Of a stretch of DNA of 64,000 nucleotides, positions 23,361-32,788 are shown piece by piece. A program made the translations under genes and the position numbers. Numbering within the stretch: position 1 is the first letter of the stretch; every line of letters starts with the position of its first letter. The stretch comes from Pyrobaculum sp. WP30 (lineage in GTDB: Archaea; Thermoproteota; Thermoprotei; Thermoproteales; Thermoproteaceae): contig CP012158.1 in assembly GCA_001189275.1 (NCBI GenBank), positions 558,001 to 622,000 of the forward strand, given 5' to 3'. The notes under the pieces were generated by a model, which ran no database searches, was not told where the DNA came from, and saw nothing but the letters and a program-made list of their open reading frames with translations.

Positions 23361-26248
23361 GGAGGCTGGCTGCAGTTGCCGCTTTTGCTCTTTTTGCCGC
23401 CCTCGCGGCTATAGTCTTGTTTTTCTTCTTCGGCGCGCCTAGGGAACCGGCGGAGAAGGGGCCGGCGGATGGGCACACCACCGTTACGCGAGGTACGGCG
23501 GCTAGCATGGCGGCTAGAATAAACGTGGTGCCTTCCTCCGCCGGGGGTCTGCAGTGCGTTGTCGCTGGGGGAGATCACCTCCGCTATGTAGTGACCGACG
23601 AGAAGGGGCATGTGGTCTACAACGGGTCAGGACCTCCGCCTTGTCCTCCAGCTAGGCCAGGTAGCTACGTCTACAAGGCGGCTAGGAGAGACGGCGGCTT
23701 CGACGTAGCTACGGTGGCTGTGGGCGACGTGTCGCTTCAATTTGCGGCCGATAAGATGAGCGCCGTGGTTAACGACTACATGAGAACCGCCGAAGTGGAG
23801 ATACGCGCCACCTTGACTAATCCACAGAGCGCCTACGTCGTTGTTACGGGCATAACGGCCACAGCCGGCGCGCCTGGCTTTGTGTGTTCTGAGCTCAAGA
23901 TTGACAAGCCTCTAGTGATCCCGCCGGGAGGCTCTGTGGTGGTGGAGTTGGGCTCCGTCAAGTGCAACGCCACCGACGACTACCTCTATGGCCTCGGCGG
24001 GGCCCCCACCACTCTGACGGTGAGCGGCAGGGCTCACTACGGCAACTTGCAGATCTCCGAGGTTTCACAGCCCCTTGTCAGCATCAACACGCCGGCCCCC
24101 AGACCTGGAAGCTTCGCGGCGTCGGACGGGAGCTGTAGGGTTGGCAATATCCCGCCCGGCGAGAAGCCGGTGTATTACGTCTTGCTCAGCGCGGGGAAGC
24201 CGACCCTCCGGGGCTCGGTGTCTGAGGTGAGGGGGGGCTACGCCGTGGTGCCGTGCCCCACATCGAGCGGTGTTTTTAAATACCGCGTCGTCACGGCTTC
24301 GGGCTCTGTGGTGGAGGTGCCGGTGGCCGTGGGGAGAGTCTCGGCGTCGGCTGAGAGCAACATGACGGCGGCCCAGGTCAACGCCGCGGGTCAAGTAGTT
24401 TTCTTCGACCTCTACCTACGCTTCACCAACCCCAACGCGGGCTACACAGCCCTAAACTACACCTACACGCTTAAATACAACACCAACCTCCTAGACTGCA
24501 GTCTACACGCCGGGCGGCTAGTCGGCTCTCTCACGCTTCAGCCCGGCGAGACCAAGACAATACGCGTCGCCACCTACAGGTGCCTAGTATTATCCAAGTT
24601 CAGAGAGGCGAAAATAGCGGTGGATACCACAGCCACCTACACAGGGGGCGGCATCTCCACAACTCTTTACAAAGGCACGACGGAGGGACTTAGCTTTGTG
24701 ATGAGCCCCCCGCCGGCTTGCCCCGCCACTCTCGTCTACGTAAACCAGTCGCTGTTTCCGCTTCTCTCCGCCAGCTGGGCCCTTGCGGGAAGCTACAACG
24801 TCACGACCCTCACCATGAAGGTGTTCCCCGGCTGGCCCGAAGACTACGTGCCTGCGGCTCTGGCCCCCACCGAGCCGACCCAGTGGCTTTCGCTTCTGCG
24901 CAAGGACTTCTCCGGCTCCGCCCTATACTCTATCTACCTCGGCGGCCTTCTGCAGTTTAACGACTCCTCCCCAGGCCCCGGCCCCTCCGCCTCCCTCCCC
25001 GTCCCCCTCAGGTGGTCAACCACGACTGAGGCTGGATACGTAGCATCCGCCGACGCCAGCGTGCCAGCGATATGCACATACCCGTTGCTAAGCCTTAAGG
25101 CCCAGCCCATGTCCATCCTCCACCAACAAACCTTCACCTGCGGCACCTCTCGGCTCTACGATAATTTCACCAACTACTGTACTGGGACAAGATGCGTCTT
25201 ACCCGCAAACATCAAGACGTATGTCAAAGGTCACTCATACACAGTTGTGTATTTAGATCCTAAGACAAGTCCCACCTCTCCGCCTTCTTTAGTTACGGAA
25301 GTTGATGCCAGCGGTATGTCTAGCTACCCGTCTACTGACTGGGGGGCGGCGATTGCGGTTTACTGGCTCTCCAGCCCCGTGCCTGCTTACGGCACCACAG
25401 TTTCGGTGTGGGGTAGGTATGTGAGAGATAGCCGGGACTGGGAGAGCAACGTGGCTTATCTCTCCATAGGCGTAGATGCAAACGGCGACGGGCAGGTGGA
25501 CAAGGAATACATCATATACCGATACGACGATTATGGCGCAATTGTGTCGGCCTTCTTTAGAGATGCAAATGGGAACCCAGTCTACGTCTGCACGGTGAGT
25601 AGAGGCACGTGCAAAACCACGGACCCCCGCTTCGTAGTCATCGACGCCGGCTCTATGACCAGCGGCAACAACTTCCAGTGGAGCTACACCCTGTACGAAC
25701 AAGGGGCGGTGGTCGCAGTGGCGTTTGCGGCCGTAGACGCCTATGGCTACGCCGACGGCACGGAAAGCGACTTCTGGGTGTTTTGGGATGACTTGACTAT
25801 TCAATACAGCGCCTGCCCCCCGCCCACCAGCTGGAGTGTAGGCGGGAGATACGTGTGGCAGTCTAACAACTATCTGCTGGTTACCGGCTCGGCCACGGCG
25901 TATATGCCGCTTATCACCACGCCTACCCGCGCCTTGACCTACGTGGCTAACTTCACCGGCGTGGGGACGTACGCCGTCTTGGACTCTTCGCTGAACGAAA
26001 TATTCGGCGTCTCTGCCAGCGGTAGCTCGTTTACGGCGTTGTGCCGAGGCGCATCCGTGCCGCTGGGCTCTCTGCCGGCGGCGAGGTATGTAGAGCTTAG
26101 GCCGCTCAACGGCCTCGGCGACGTGATAATACGGGACCGCTACGGCACAATACTAGCCAGACACAGCTGCAGATACGTAGTCACCCCGCGATACGTGGGG
26201 TTCAGCGGCGGACTGCTGAGGGTGTACTCGGTAGAGGCTTGGGGTTAG
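23357..26248 (+). CDS. large secreted or membrane-anchored surface protein (963 aa)
   Basis: A single N-terminal hydrophobic helix (about residues 4-27) is followed only by extracellular-type sequence rich in Ser, Thr, Gly, Tyr and Asn-x-Ser/Thr sequons, with many paired cysteines. Residues about 55-245 and 245-440 look like two copies of one module: each has a short Cys-containing strand domain ending VAVGDVS or VAVGRVS, then a DUF11-like strand domain with TNPQSAY or TNPNAGY and Cys near its end. The C-terminal third includes a jelly-roll-like region with VDANGDGQVDK, an EF-hand-type calcium loop. Likely an S-layer-associated or adhesive protein. Confidence 0.8.
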   Translation: MRRLAAVAAFALFAALAAIVLFFFFGAPREPAEKGPADGHTTVTRGTAASMAARINVVPSSAGGLQCVVAGGDHLRYVVTDEKGHVVYNGSGPPPCPPARPGSYVYKAARRDGGFDVATVAVGDVSLQFAADKMSAVVNDYMRTAEVEIRATLTNPQSAYVVVTGITATAGAPGFVCSELKIDKPLVIPPGGSVVVELGSVKCNATDDYLYGLGGAPTTLTVSGRAHYGNLQISEVSQPLVSINTPAPRPGSFAASDGSCRVGNIPPGEKPVYYVLLSAGKPTLRGSVSEVRGGYAVVPCPTSSGVFKYRVVTASGSVVEVPVAVGRVSASAESNMTAAQVNAAGQVVFFDLYLRFTNPNAGYTALNYTYTLKYNTNLLDCSLHAGRLVGSLTLQPGETKTIRVATYRCLVLSKFREAKIAVDTTATYTGGGISTTLYKGTTEGLSFVMSPPPACPATLVYVNQSLFPLLSASWALAGSYNVTTLTMKVFPGWPEDYVPAALAPTEPTQWLSLLRKDFSGSALYSIYLGGLLQFNDSSPGPGPSASLPVPLRWSTTTEAGYVASADASVPAICTYPLLSLKAQPMSILHQQTFTCGTSRLYDNFTNYCTGTRCVLPANIKTYVKGHSYTVVYLDPKTSPTSPPSLVTEVDASGMSSYPSTDWGAAIAVYWLSSPVPAYGTTVSVWGRYVRDSRDWESNVAYLSIGVDANGDGQVDKEYIIYRYDDYGAIVSAFFRDANGNPVYVCTVSRGTCKTTDPRFVVIDAGSMTSGNNFQWSYTLYEQGAVVAVAFAAVDAYGYADGTESDFWVFWDDLTIQYSACPPPTSWSVGGRYVWQSNNYLLVTGSATAYMPLITTPTRALTYVANFTGVGTYAVLDSSLNEIFGVSASGSSFTALCRGASVPLGSLPAARYVELRPLNGLGDVIIRDRYGTILARHSCRYVVTPRYVGFSGGLLRVYSVEAWG

Positions 26249-26390
26249 TCTTTTTTTCTGTTGCAGGTTTGCGTAGAGGGGTAAGCGTCACTGTCTGTGC
26301 GCTCCACGCCTAGTGTAAAAAGACGTGGGGAGACGAAGCTTGCCGCCGCAGCGTCTGCGGGGCTCGGCTGTATCTAACTTTTAGAAAAGG
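26249..26390. other. intergenic stretch after the surface protein
   Basis: TCTTTTTTTCTGTT directly after the stop is a likely U-rich terminator. The rest holds no frame of note. Confidence 0.4.
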
Positions 26391-26512
26391 GGGTTGCAGA
26401 AGTTATTCTTTTGCCGCCGCGGCGATAACGCCTTCTAGGCTTGGAGGGCCTTCTCCGCGGTGTTGCGGGCGAAGCCCCTCTCAAGATACTCTAACGCTGG
26501 GCAGAAGTTGCT
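26391..26512 (-). pseudogene. PaREP1-like gene remnant
   Basis: The minus strand reads SNFCPALEYLERGFARNTAE followed by KALQA, a TAG (26437-26435), then KALSPRRQKN. The LEYLERGFARNTAEKALQA-x-KAL pattern resembles the conserved helix of PaREP1-family proteins, which I recall as LE-x-G-x-x-RNAAGKAFQAWKAL. The W of QAWKAL is replaced by the stop. Neither start nor C-terminus survives. PaREP1 genes are multicopy in Pyrobaculum, so this supports the genus call. Confidence 0.5.
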
Positions 26513-26605
26513 CTAGCTGTTTTTCCTCCCCTTTATATTTTTGTAGCGAAAATCGACGCTGTCGTGGGCTTGCATCTCTTCAGCCACGGGTCTACCCCTC
26601 TCCGG

Positions 26606-27094
26606 CTATACTGGCACTTCTATCTCTACGTCTGCCTCCACATTGTGCGGTTGGTAGACCGCCTCTAGAAGCTCCCCTAGAGGGCCTCCGACCTTCACTA
26701 GGATCATCTTGTGTACGTACCGCCTTGCGTCTGGCAACGGGGCCCCGAGGCACACGATCCCGACGTCAAAGGGGCCGAACTCTCTGAAGACGTCTTCGGC
26801 GGACCAACCGCCTTCAAGCACCACAAGGGCGACACGATCTGGAAGCGACGCGGCGAGCTCCACGGCGCCTGAGGTTTCGAAGGGCCCCACCGCCGTCACG
26901 TAGGGCGCTAGGAACAAGACGTCGCCGTGCCAGCCGCAGGGGTAGGTAAAAACCAGCGCCCTCTTGGGCGATAATTTAAGAACTTTCTCCATTACGTACA
27001 CACGGTGTTTCTGGAGGAGTACGGAGAAGGCTCTGTACAGCTTGAGAACCCCCTCGTCGCGCCACTCTCTTGAGTATATGACAAGCCTCTTCAC
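26606..27094 (-). CDS. hypothetical protein (162 aa)
   Basis: An alpha/beta protein. The start RLVIYSREWRDEGVLKLYRA is followed by strands ALVFTYPCGWHGDVLFLAPY and RVALVVLEGG, then FGPFDVGIVCLGAPLPDARR. The alternation suggests a Rossmann-like or CARF-like nucleotide-binding fold, but no glycine-rich loop or catalytic motif is visible. It is divergent from the aIF5B gene. No family recognised. Confidence 0.65.
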   Translation of the reverse strand: MKRLVIYSREWRDEGVLKLYRAFSVLLQKHRVYVMEKVLKLSPKRALVFTYPCGWHGDVLFLAPYVTAVGPFETSGAVELAASLPDRVALVVLEGGWSAEDVFREFGPFDVGIVCLGAPLPDARRYVHKMILVKVGGPLGELLEAVYQPHNVEADVEIEVPV

Positions 27095-27184
27095 AACTGC
27101 CGCAGTCCAGTCTCTTAAATACTGTCCGTTACGCCTTAGAAGCAGTACTGGTAAGGTATTTTAATGGGGGTTCCGGTTTTTTCT

Positions 27185-28951
27185 ATGGCTGTCAGGTCGC
27201 CCTTCGTGGTGGTTATGGGACACGTGGACGTGGGGAAGACTCTCCTGCTGGACAAGATAAGGGGGACCTCCGTGGCGTATAGAGAACCCGGCATGATTAC
27301 ACAACACATAGGCATGAGCTTCGTCCCGTGGCAGGCGGTGGAGAAGTTCGCAGGCCCGCTGGTGGATAGGCTGAAACTAAGGGGGCGCATCTGGATACCG
27401 GGTTTCCTCTTTATAGACACGCCGGGACACGCCGCCTTCGCCAACCTACGCAGGAGGGGCGGGTCGGTGGCCGACTTGGCCATCCTTGTGGTGGATATTA
27501 CCTCCGGCCTGGAGGACCAGGGAGTGGAGTCCCTCAAGCTTATCCAGAGCAGGGGGGTGCCCTTCGTCATCGCCGCAAACAAGCTAGACAGGATATATGG
27601 GTGGAGGTCCGTGGAGAACAGGCCATTTCTGACGGCCGTTGAGGAGCAGGAGTGGCACGCCGTGGCCACCCTCGAGGAGAGGATCGGGAAGCTTATCGAC
27701 CAGCTCTCCCGCTTCGGCATAGAGGCGGATAGGTACGACCGCGTCAGAGACTTCAAGACCCAGGTCCCCATAATACCCACAAGCGCCGTGACGGGGGAAG
27801 GCGTGGCCGACCTCCTCCTCGTCTTAGCCGGCGTCAGCCAGAGGTTTATCCCAAGGCAGAAGCTGGAGGTCCACGAGGGGCCGGCCAAAGGCGTAGTCAT
27901 GGAGGTTAAGGAGGAGAGGGGGCTTGGTGTGGTGGCCGACGCCATCCTCTACGACGGGAGGCTGAGGAGGGGGGACACCGTGGTGACCGCCGGAATAGAT
28001 GGGCCGAGGGAGGCGAGGGTCAGGATGTTGATAATGCCGAAGCCTCTGGAGGAGATGCGGGACCCGGAGGACCGCTACATGGCTGTGGAGGAGGTCAAGG
28101 CGGCCGCCGGCGTGCGCATAGTGGCGGACGGGCTTGAGGGCGTCGTCTCGGGGGCGCCGGTGTTCGCCGTGTGGACGCCGCAGGACCTCGCAGAGGCCCT
28201 TAAACTTGTGAAGGAGGAGATCGCGGAGATAAAGATAGAGTCAGATAGAGAGGGTGTCTTGGTGAGGGCGGATACCTTCGGCACGCTGGAGAGCATAGTC
28301 CTGTTCCTGAAGCAACAGGGCGTGCCGGTGAGGAAAGCCGACGTGGGGCCGCCCACCCACAAAGACGTGGTGGAGGCGGTCCTCAGCAGGAGGAAGAACC
28401 CCGCCTACGGGGTCATCCTAGCCTTCAACGTGAAGACCCCGCCGGAGGTGGAGAAGGAGGCCATGTCCGCCGGCGTCAAGATCATAAGAGGCGAGATCCT
28501 CTACCGCATCTTCGACGAGTACATGAAGTGGTCGCACGAGGTCAAGACGAAGACCGTGGAGCAGATACTCTCCCAGATGACCCGGCCCGGGAAGATCCAA
28601 ATACTGCCCGGCTACGTGTTTAGGCGGAGCGACCCGGCGATTGTGGGCGTCAAGGTGCTGGCCGGCACCATAAAGCCAGGCATCACCCTGGTCAAAGACG
28701 GGAAAGAAGTCGGCAGGATCATGCAGATCCAGAAGACAGGCCAGACGGTAAGCCAAGCAACGGCAGGCGACGAAGTCGCCATATCTATACAAGGCGACAT
28801 CATCGTCGGCAGACAAGTGAAGGAGGGCGACGTCCTCCACGTCTACATACCCGACGAACAAGCCCGCCAATGGCTCTTCCAATATAAGCAACACCTCCGC
28901 GAAGATGAGCTAAAGGCGCTGGAGGAGTACCTAAAGACCAGGAAGAAATAA
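27185..28951 (+). CDS. infB: translation initiation factor aIF5B (IF-2-like GTPase)
   Basis: A 588-aa GTPase with G1 GHVDVGKT, G3 DTPGHAAF, G4 NKLD and G5 TSAVTGEG, then the beta-barrel and helical domains ending [15 protein letters not shown]. It promotes subunit joining and initiator tRNA positioning. The ATG at 27185 is chosen because the TATTTTAAT element at about 27157-27165 gives a leaderless start there, and because family members begin close to RSPxVxVxGHVD. An ATG seven codons upstream lies inside the promoter. There is no intein in the G1 region. Confidence 0.95.
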   Translation: MAVRSPFVVVMGHVDVGKTLLLDKIRGTSVAYREPGMITQHIGMSFVPWQAVEKFAGPLVDRLKLRGRIWIPGFLFIDTPGHAAFANLRRRGGSVADLAILVVDITSGLEDQGVESLKLIQSRGVPFVIAANKLDRIYGWRSVENRPFLTAVEEQEWHAVATLEERIGKLIDQLSRFGIEADRYDRVRDFKTQVPIIPTSAVTGEGVADLLLVLAGVSQRFIPRQKLEVHEGPAKGVVMEVKEERGLGVVADAILYDGRLRRGDTVVTAGIDGPREARVRMLIMPKPLEEMRDPEDRYMAVEEVKAAAGVRIVADGLEGVVSGAPVFAVWTPQDLAEALKLVKEEIAEIKIESDREGVLVRADTFGTLESIVLFLKQQGVPVRKADVGPPTHKDVVEAVLSRRKNPAYGVILAFNVKTPPEVEKEAMSAGVKIIRGEILYRIFDEYMKWSHEVKTKTVEQILSQMTRPGKIQILPGYVFRRSDPAIVGVKVLAGTIKPGITLVKDGKEVGRIMQIQKTGQTVSQATAGDEVAISIQGDIIVGRQVKEGDVLHVYIPDEQARQWLFQYKQHLREDELKALEEYLKTRKK

Positions 28952-29431
28952 CGCCACGGCGAAGACGCCTTGGAGAAAACACTGAAGACACCACAGCACT
29001 CCAGACGAGTAGAGGAGGACACACAGCGGTAGTGCGTTTTTACCTACCTGCTATCACCTGAGGCGTTCTACGCCTTGGGCCTAGCCGCGTTGGTTGATAA
29101 GAAGACGGCCGCTGGTGCCGTTGTTGACAGGTGTGGCTGGGGCGTATGTGCTGGCTGTGGCGCTGGAGGGCGGCGTCTTGGCGCCGGATATGCAGAGGCG
29201 TTGCGGTTTAGGCAACTTGGCCGAAGAGGCGGCGGCCAGGGCGGAGAAGTTGATAGAGGTGCTGAAGGGGGACCTCAGACGAGACCATGACGGGAGGATT
29301 AGGATCAGGGCTCCGGCGGTCGTATAGACGCCCCGGCGCTGTGCGAGGAGGTTAGAGTGACGATAGTGGAGCAGTCGCAAGTCGGCGCCGGAAACCCGAA
29401 AAACTTTTAAACAAACACGTTATGAAACTCG
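28952..29431. other. gene-poor tract before tRNA-Leu, with one possible small frame
   Basis: A TTG-started frame 29094-29327 (77 aa) has a hydrophobic start (VPLLTGVAGAYVLAVALEGG) and a helix LAEEAAARAEKLIEVLKGDL that looks protein-like. It may be the fragment of an older gene. The surrounding DNA has no promoter or intact gene except the tRNA promoter CTTTTAAAC at 29404-29411. Confidence 0.35.
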
Positions 29432-29516
29432 GCGGGGGTGCCCGAGCCAGGCCAAAGGGGCAGGGCTCAAGACCCTGTGGCGTAGGCCTACGTGGGTTCA
29501 AATCCCACCCCCCGCA
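29432..29516 (+). tRNA. tRNA-Leu (anticodon CAA)
   Basis: An 85-nt cloverleaf: acceptor GCGGGGG/CCCCCGC, anticodon arm CAGGG-CTCAAGA-CCCTG with CAA at positions 34-36, a long variable arm (class II, as for Leu) and a GTGGG-TTCAAAT-CCCAC T-arm. The discriminator is A29516, and the genome continues with CCA, so the 3' CCA appears to be encoded. CTTTTAAAC lies about 25 nt upstream. No intron is needed. Confidence 0.95.
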
Positions 29517-29705
29517 CCACTTCTCTGTCTTCGCGGTGTCTCTTCTTTTGGCTGCTTGTGGCGGCGTTGCGGCTGGTTGGTCGCGTCTTGCTTGGTGTTT
29601 GCTCCTTCTATGGCGCCTCTCCCTGCCTTTCATGGCGCGTTAGTGCGTTGCATGCTGACGTCTTTAATCGTGGTACAGCTGTTGGCCGTCCGTAGGCCCG
29701 GGTGG

Positions 29706-29819
29706 ATGAACTTCGTTGTGGAGGCCCACGACGTCCTTAAGAGATATCTCCTCGGCCAGGTGGGAGAGGAGGTTGCGGTCAAGATATTGAGTAGAATGGG
29801 GGTGGCGTTGAGGAGCTAA
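29706..29819 (+). CDS. small hypothetical protein (37 aa)
   Basis: The frame MNFVVEAHDVLKRYLLGQVG, then EEVAVKILSRMGVALRS is compact, helical and gene-like. In-frame upstream starts (for example ATG 29654) would add a hydrophobic stretch. The promoter is unclear, so the start is uncertain. Function unknown. Confidence 0.4.
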   Translation: MNFVVEAHDVLKRYLLGQVGEEVAVKILSRMGVALRS

Positions 29820-29935
29820 GCCTCTTGACGAAATATTTTTGAAAGAGCCGCGTATAGCTCGCGGCCCTTTCTATTTGTGTGGTTACGAGTCCTCCTTTTG
29901 TCTCGCTGTGTCGACCTTTTCGATGCCGTTTTTAT

Positions 29936-30439
29936 TCAGTCTACTGGGGGGCGGCAGGCTTCTCGGGTCGCTACTTCGATCTCTAGGAGGGCGTAGTACT
30001 GTTGTTCTGTGAGGGAGACGTTGGGGTTTACCTGCTCGACGGCTCTTATGGCGTCGTCTGCCTTCATGCATCTGGTGGCTATTAGGTAGGCCGCGAGCGC
30101 CGTGGGGGTCCTACCCATGCCGCCGACGCAGTGGACCACCACGACGCCGTTTTTTGCAGCTTTCTTTATGACCCCCACGAGTTCGTCGAGTCTCCTGGGG
30201 GGGTACCCGTCTGGTGTGGGCCAGTGGATCCATTTCATTCTCCTGTCTGCGAGGGATCTGCGGAGTTCTAGGAGGCCCCATCTGCCGTAGTACTCGATCT
30301 CCCACGCCTCGGCGAGGGATATGACTGTCCTCACGCCGAGTTGCGCCCATTTGTCCAGGTCCTCCCTCCTGGGCATGCAGGAGCCGGCGACCCGGGGCTC
30401 CACGAAGTATGGACATTCCATCTTTTTTCTCTTCCTCAT
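29936..30439 (-). CDS. dual-specificity protein phosphatase (DSP/PTP family)
   Basis: A 167-aa protein with the cysteine-phosphatase P-loop VVVHCVGGMGRTPTA (Cys104, Arg110) and a preceding WPTPDGYPP loop carrying the general-acid Asp77. This matches archaeal low-complexity dual-specificity phosphatases of about 150-170 aa. Its ATG overlaps the permease stop (ATGA), so it is the last gene of the ABC transporter operon. An internal ATG six codons on is an alternative start. The pairing hints at phosphorylation-linked control of transport, or simple cotranscription. Confidence 0.9.
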   Translation of the reverse strand: MRKRKKMECPYFVEPRVAGSCMPRREDLDKWAQLGVRTVISLAEAWEIEYYGRWGLLELRRSLADRRMKWIHWPTPDGYPPRRLDELVGVIKKAAKNGVVVVHCVGGMGRTPTALAAYLIATRCMKADDAIRAVEQVNPNVSLTEQQYYALLEIEVATREACRPPVD

Positions 30440-31158
30440 GCCCATTTTATTAGTTTTTTCTCTAGTGTGGTCATTGCGGCGTAGGTCGCCACGCCGGCGG
30501 CGCCCAGCGTGATTATGGCGGCGTACATCTCCAGGAAGTCGAGGCGGTGCCAGCTGTCGTATATCAACGCGCCTAGTCCGTCCGTGAGGGCGAGGCTCTC
30601 CGCTATGAAGGAGACGGAGTACGCCGTGTTTAGCGCTATCTTTAGGCCTGTCACTATGCCCGGCAGGGCGGGGGGGAGAACCACGTATCTCACCACGTCG
30701 CGTCGCCTCCCGCCCATGGCGTATATGAGGGCGGCGAGGTCCCGGGGATACCGCTGCGTCCACTCCATTACCGAGAGGGCGATTGGGTAGAAGGCTATGA
30801 GCGAGATCAAGGCGATTTTGCTGGCCTCTATGCCGAAGAGGTGTAGCAGTATGGGTAGCAACGCCACGTGTGGGATGGGGTACGTGAGCAGTATGAGGGC
30901 CTTGAGGAGGTTTGCGCTTGTTCTTTCTGTAAGCCAGCTGGCGGCGAGTCCGCATGCCAGACCCGCCGCCAGGGCCAGGGTCGTTGCGGCGGCGATTCGG
31001 GCAAGGGTTGAGGCTAGGTTTCTCAACAGGGTCTGGTGATCCGACGCGGCGCGCATGGCCACGTCTGTGAACGGCGGGAGGTACGGCTTGTTCACCACGT
31101 AGGCCGCTATCTGCCACAGCACGAGCAACGACGCCAGCGCTGCTAGGTAGTACCTCAT
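30436..31158 (-). CDS. ABC transporter permease (nitrate/sulfonate/taurine type)
   Basis: A 240-aa membrane protein with about six helices. The cytoplasmic EAA loop sits in the form ALIYAMGGRRRDVVRYVVLPPALPGIVTGLKIALNTAY (residues about 143-180; AxxxGxxxxxxxxxVxLPxALPxI pattern). It resembles SsuC/TauC permeases. It overlaps the ATPase gene by 4 nt upstream and the phosphatase by 4 nt downstream. Confidence 0.9.
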   Translation of the reverse strand: MRYYLAALASLLVLWQIAAYVVNKPYLPPFTDVAMRAASDHQTLLRNLASTLARIAAATTLALAAGLACGLAASWLTERTSANLLKALILLTYPIPHVALLPILLHLFGIEASKIALISLIAFYPIALSVMEWTQRYPRDLAALIYAMGGRRRDVVRYVVLPPALPGIVTGLKIALNTAYSVSFIAESLALTDGLGALIYDSWHRLDFLEMYAAIITLGAAGVATYAAMTTLEKKLIKWA

Positions 31159-31841
31159 GACTTAAATGCCTCCCGTGCCGTCTCTGCGAGTCTTTCGGCG
31201 TCTGTGTATTGGCCGGGCGCCGCCGTCGCGACCAGCTGTAGCGGGGGCCCCTTCACGATGTAGATGTAGCCCCCGAGGTCCACGGCGTCTTGCACGTTGT
31301 GCGTGATGACCACCATGGATCTGCCAGCCTTCTTCAGCAACTGGATTATCTCCCTGCGGTAGTCTATGTCGATCATGGAGAGCGGCTCGTCTAGGAGCCA
31401 GACCTCGGCGCCGGAGGCCAGGGCCCTCGCTATTAACGTCTTCTGCTGTTCTCCCCCCGAGATCTCCTTTGGGTACCTGTCGAGGAGGTGGCTTATCCCC
31501 AGCGACTCTGCCACAGACTCCACCTCCCTCTCTGGGTTGGAGCGGCGCTGTAGTTTTAGAGGGAGGGCGATGTTTTCCCGCACGGTCATCCAGGGGTAGA
31601 GGCCGCCCGTCTGGGGTATATAGGCGATTTTGCCTCTGAGCTCATCTGGGGGTCTTCCCATGACCTCCACGGTGCCGCTTTGGGGCTTCAGTATGCCTGC
31701 CGTGATCTTCAGCAACGTTGTTTTCCCGCTTCCGTTGGGGCCTAGTATTACTGTTATCCCCGGGGGGAACTCCGCGGTGAAGTTCTGCAACACCACGGGG
31801 CCTCTCCGGTATCTGTACGTCACGCCGGTTAGCCTAATCAC
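31155..31841 (-). CDS. ABC transporter ATP-binding protein
   Basis: A 228-aa ATPase with Walker A GPNGSGKTT (residues 34-42), the Q-loop YIPQTGG, signature ISGGEQQK, Walker B VWLLDEP and the H-loop VVITHNVQDAV. It would energise the neighbouring permease. The pattern resembles SsuB/TauB ATPases. Overlaps of 4 nt with both neighbours define the operon. Confidence 0.94.
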   Translation of the reverse strand: MIRLTGVTYRYRRGPVVLQNFTAEFPPGITVILGPNGSGKTTLLKITAGILKPQSGTVEVMGRPPDELRGKIAYIPQTGGLYPWMTVRENIALPLKLQRRSNPEREVESVAESLGISHLLDRYPKEISGGEQQKTLIARALASGAEVWLLDEPLSMIDIDYRREIIQLLKKAGRSMVVITHNVQDAVDLGGYIYIVKGPPLQLVATAAPGQYTDAERLAETAREAFKS

Positions 31842-32737
31842 GAAACGCAGTCTTCGTATTTGAGCTGTTGTTTAACAAGCCCCTTCTGGAGTAGCCACGA
31901 CGCGGCGTCGCTGAACACGTCTCTAGGCATCTCCGTTACCTTGGCCTTCCACACTATCTGGTATGTCTTCCTGAGCTCGGCCGGAATCCTGAGCTTGTCC
32001 GCCAGGAGGTCCCGGTACCTCTCCGGGTTGGCGTTGTATAGGTCGACAGCCCTGTTTAGCGCCGTCGTGAGCCTCCGCACCGCCTCTCTGCCCTCGGGCG
32101 TTTTTAACAGGGATTCGCTCGCCACAACCACGACCAGGTCTCTGTGTTTGGCGATGAGCGTGGCGTTTCTGCCCAGCGCAAGGGTGCCCCAGGGGTCGGG
32201 CAGAACCGCGGCGTCTACTTTGCCCTCCACAAGCAACTGGAACCTGTTGGCTATGCTGGGCACGTCTACGAGCTCCACGTCGCCCTTAACCATCTTGGAG
32301 GCGACGTATTCAATTATGGTGTTTCTGGATATGGCGACTGTCCTTATCTGCGACGCCCCGGGGGCCTTCACGTAGTAGAATCCGACGTTGGAATCCCCCT
32401 CGCCGGCGCAACAGAGGAAGCCCACAATCTTTATGGGGACGCCATTGCCTATTAACATAAGCGCCCCCACGGGGTCGTGGATCGCCGCGTCTACCTGGCC
32501 GCTCACTACGGCGGAGTCCCTATCTCTGGCTGAGCCGAAGTAGACAAGCTCCACAGACAGGCCCTCCTTCTCGAAAAGCCCCTCCTTCTCCGCCACGACG
32601 AAGGGCAGGGCGTCTACTACGGGCAGTAGGCCGATCCTCAGCTTGGGGGGCGGGGCCTGGGCGGTCTGGAACAGGAAAAACGCAACAAAGAAGACCACAG
32701 CCGCGGCCAGGAGAGCTGGGAGTAGCCAACGTGGCAT
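31838..32737 (-). CDS. ABC transporter substrate-binding protein (SsuA/NMT1-like)
   Basis: A 299-aa protein with an N-terminal hydrophobic anchor (residues about 4-27) and then an SsuA/NMT1-type binding fold: KLRIGLLPVVDALPFVVAEKEGLFEKEG, GQVDAAIHDPVGALMLIGNG and EGKVDAAVLPDPWGTLA. It is the first gene of the operon. Family members carry sulfonates, nitrate or pyrimidine precursors such as thiamine HMP; no residue here decides among these. Confidence 0.9.
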   Translation of the reverse strand: MPRWLLPALLAAAVVFFVAFFLFQTAQAPPPKLRIGLLPVVDALPFVVAEKEGLFEKEGLSVELVYFGSARDRDSAVVSGQVDAAIHDPVGALMLIGNGVPIKIVGFLCCAGEGDSNVGFYYVKAPGASQIRTVAISRNTIIEYVASKMVKGDVELVDVPSIANRFQLLVEGKVDAAVLPDPWGTLALGRNATLIAKHRDLVVVVASESLLKTPEGREAVRRLTTALNRAVDLYNANPERYRDLLADKLRIPAELRKTYQIVWKAKVTEMPRDVFSDAASWLLQKGLVKQQLKYEDCVS

Positions 32738-32788
32738 AGGTGGAGTATTGCCGGCAGTTTTAAAGTTTGGTTAAGCGGTTTCTGCGGG

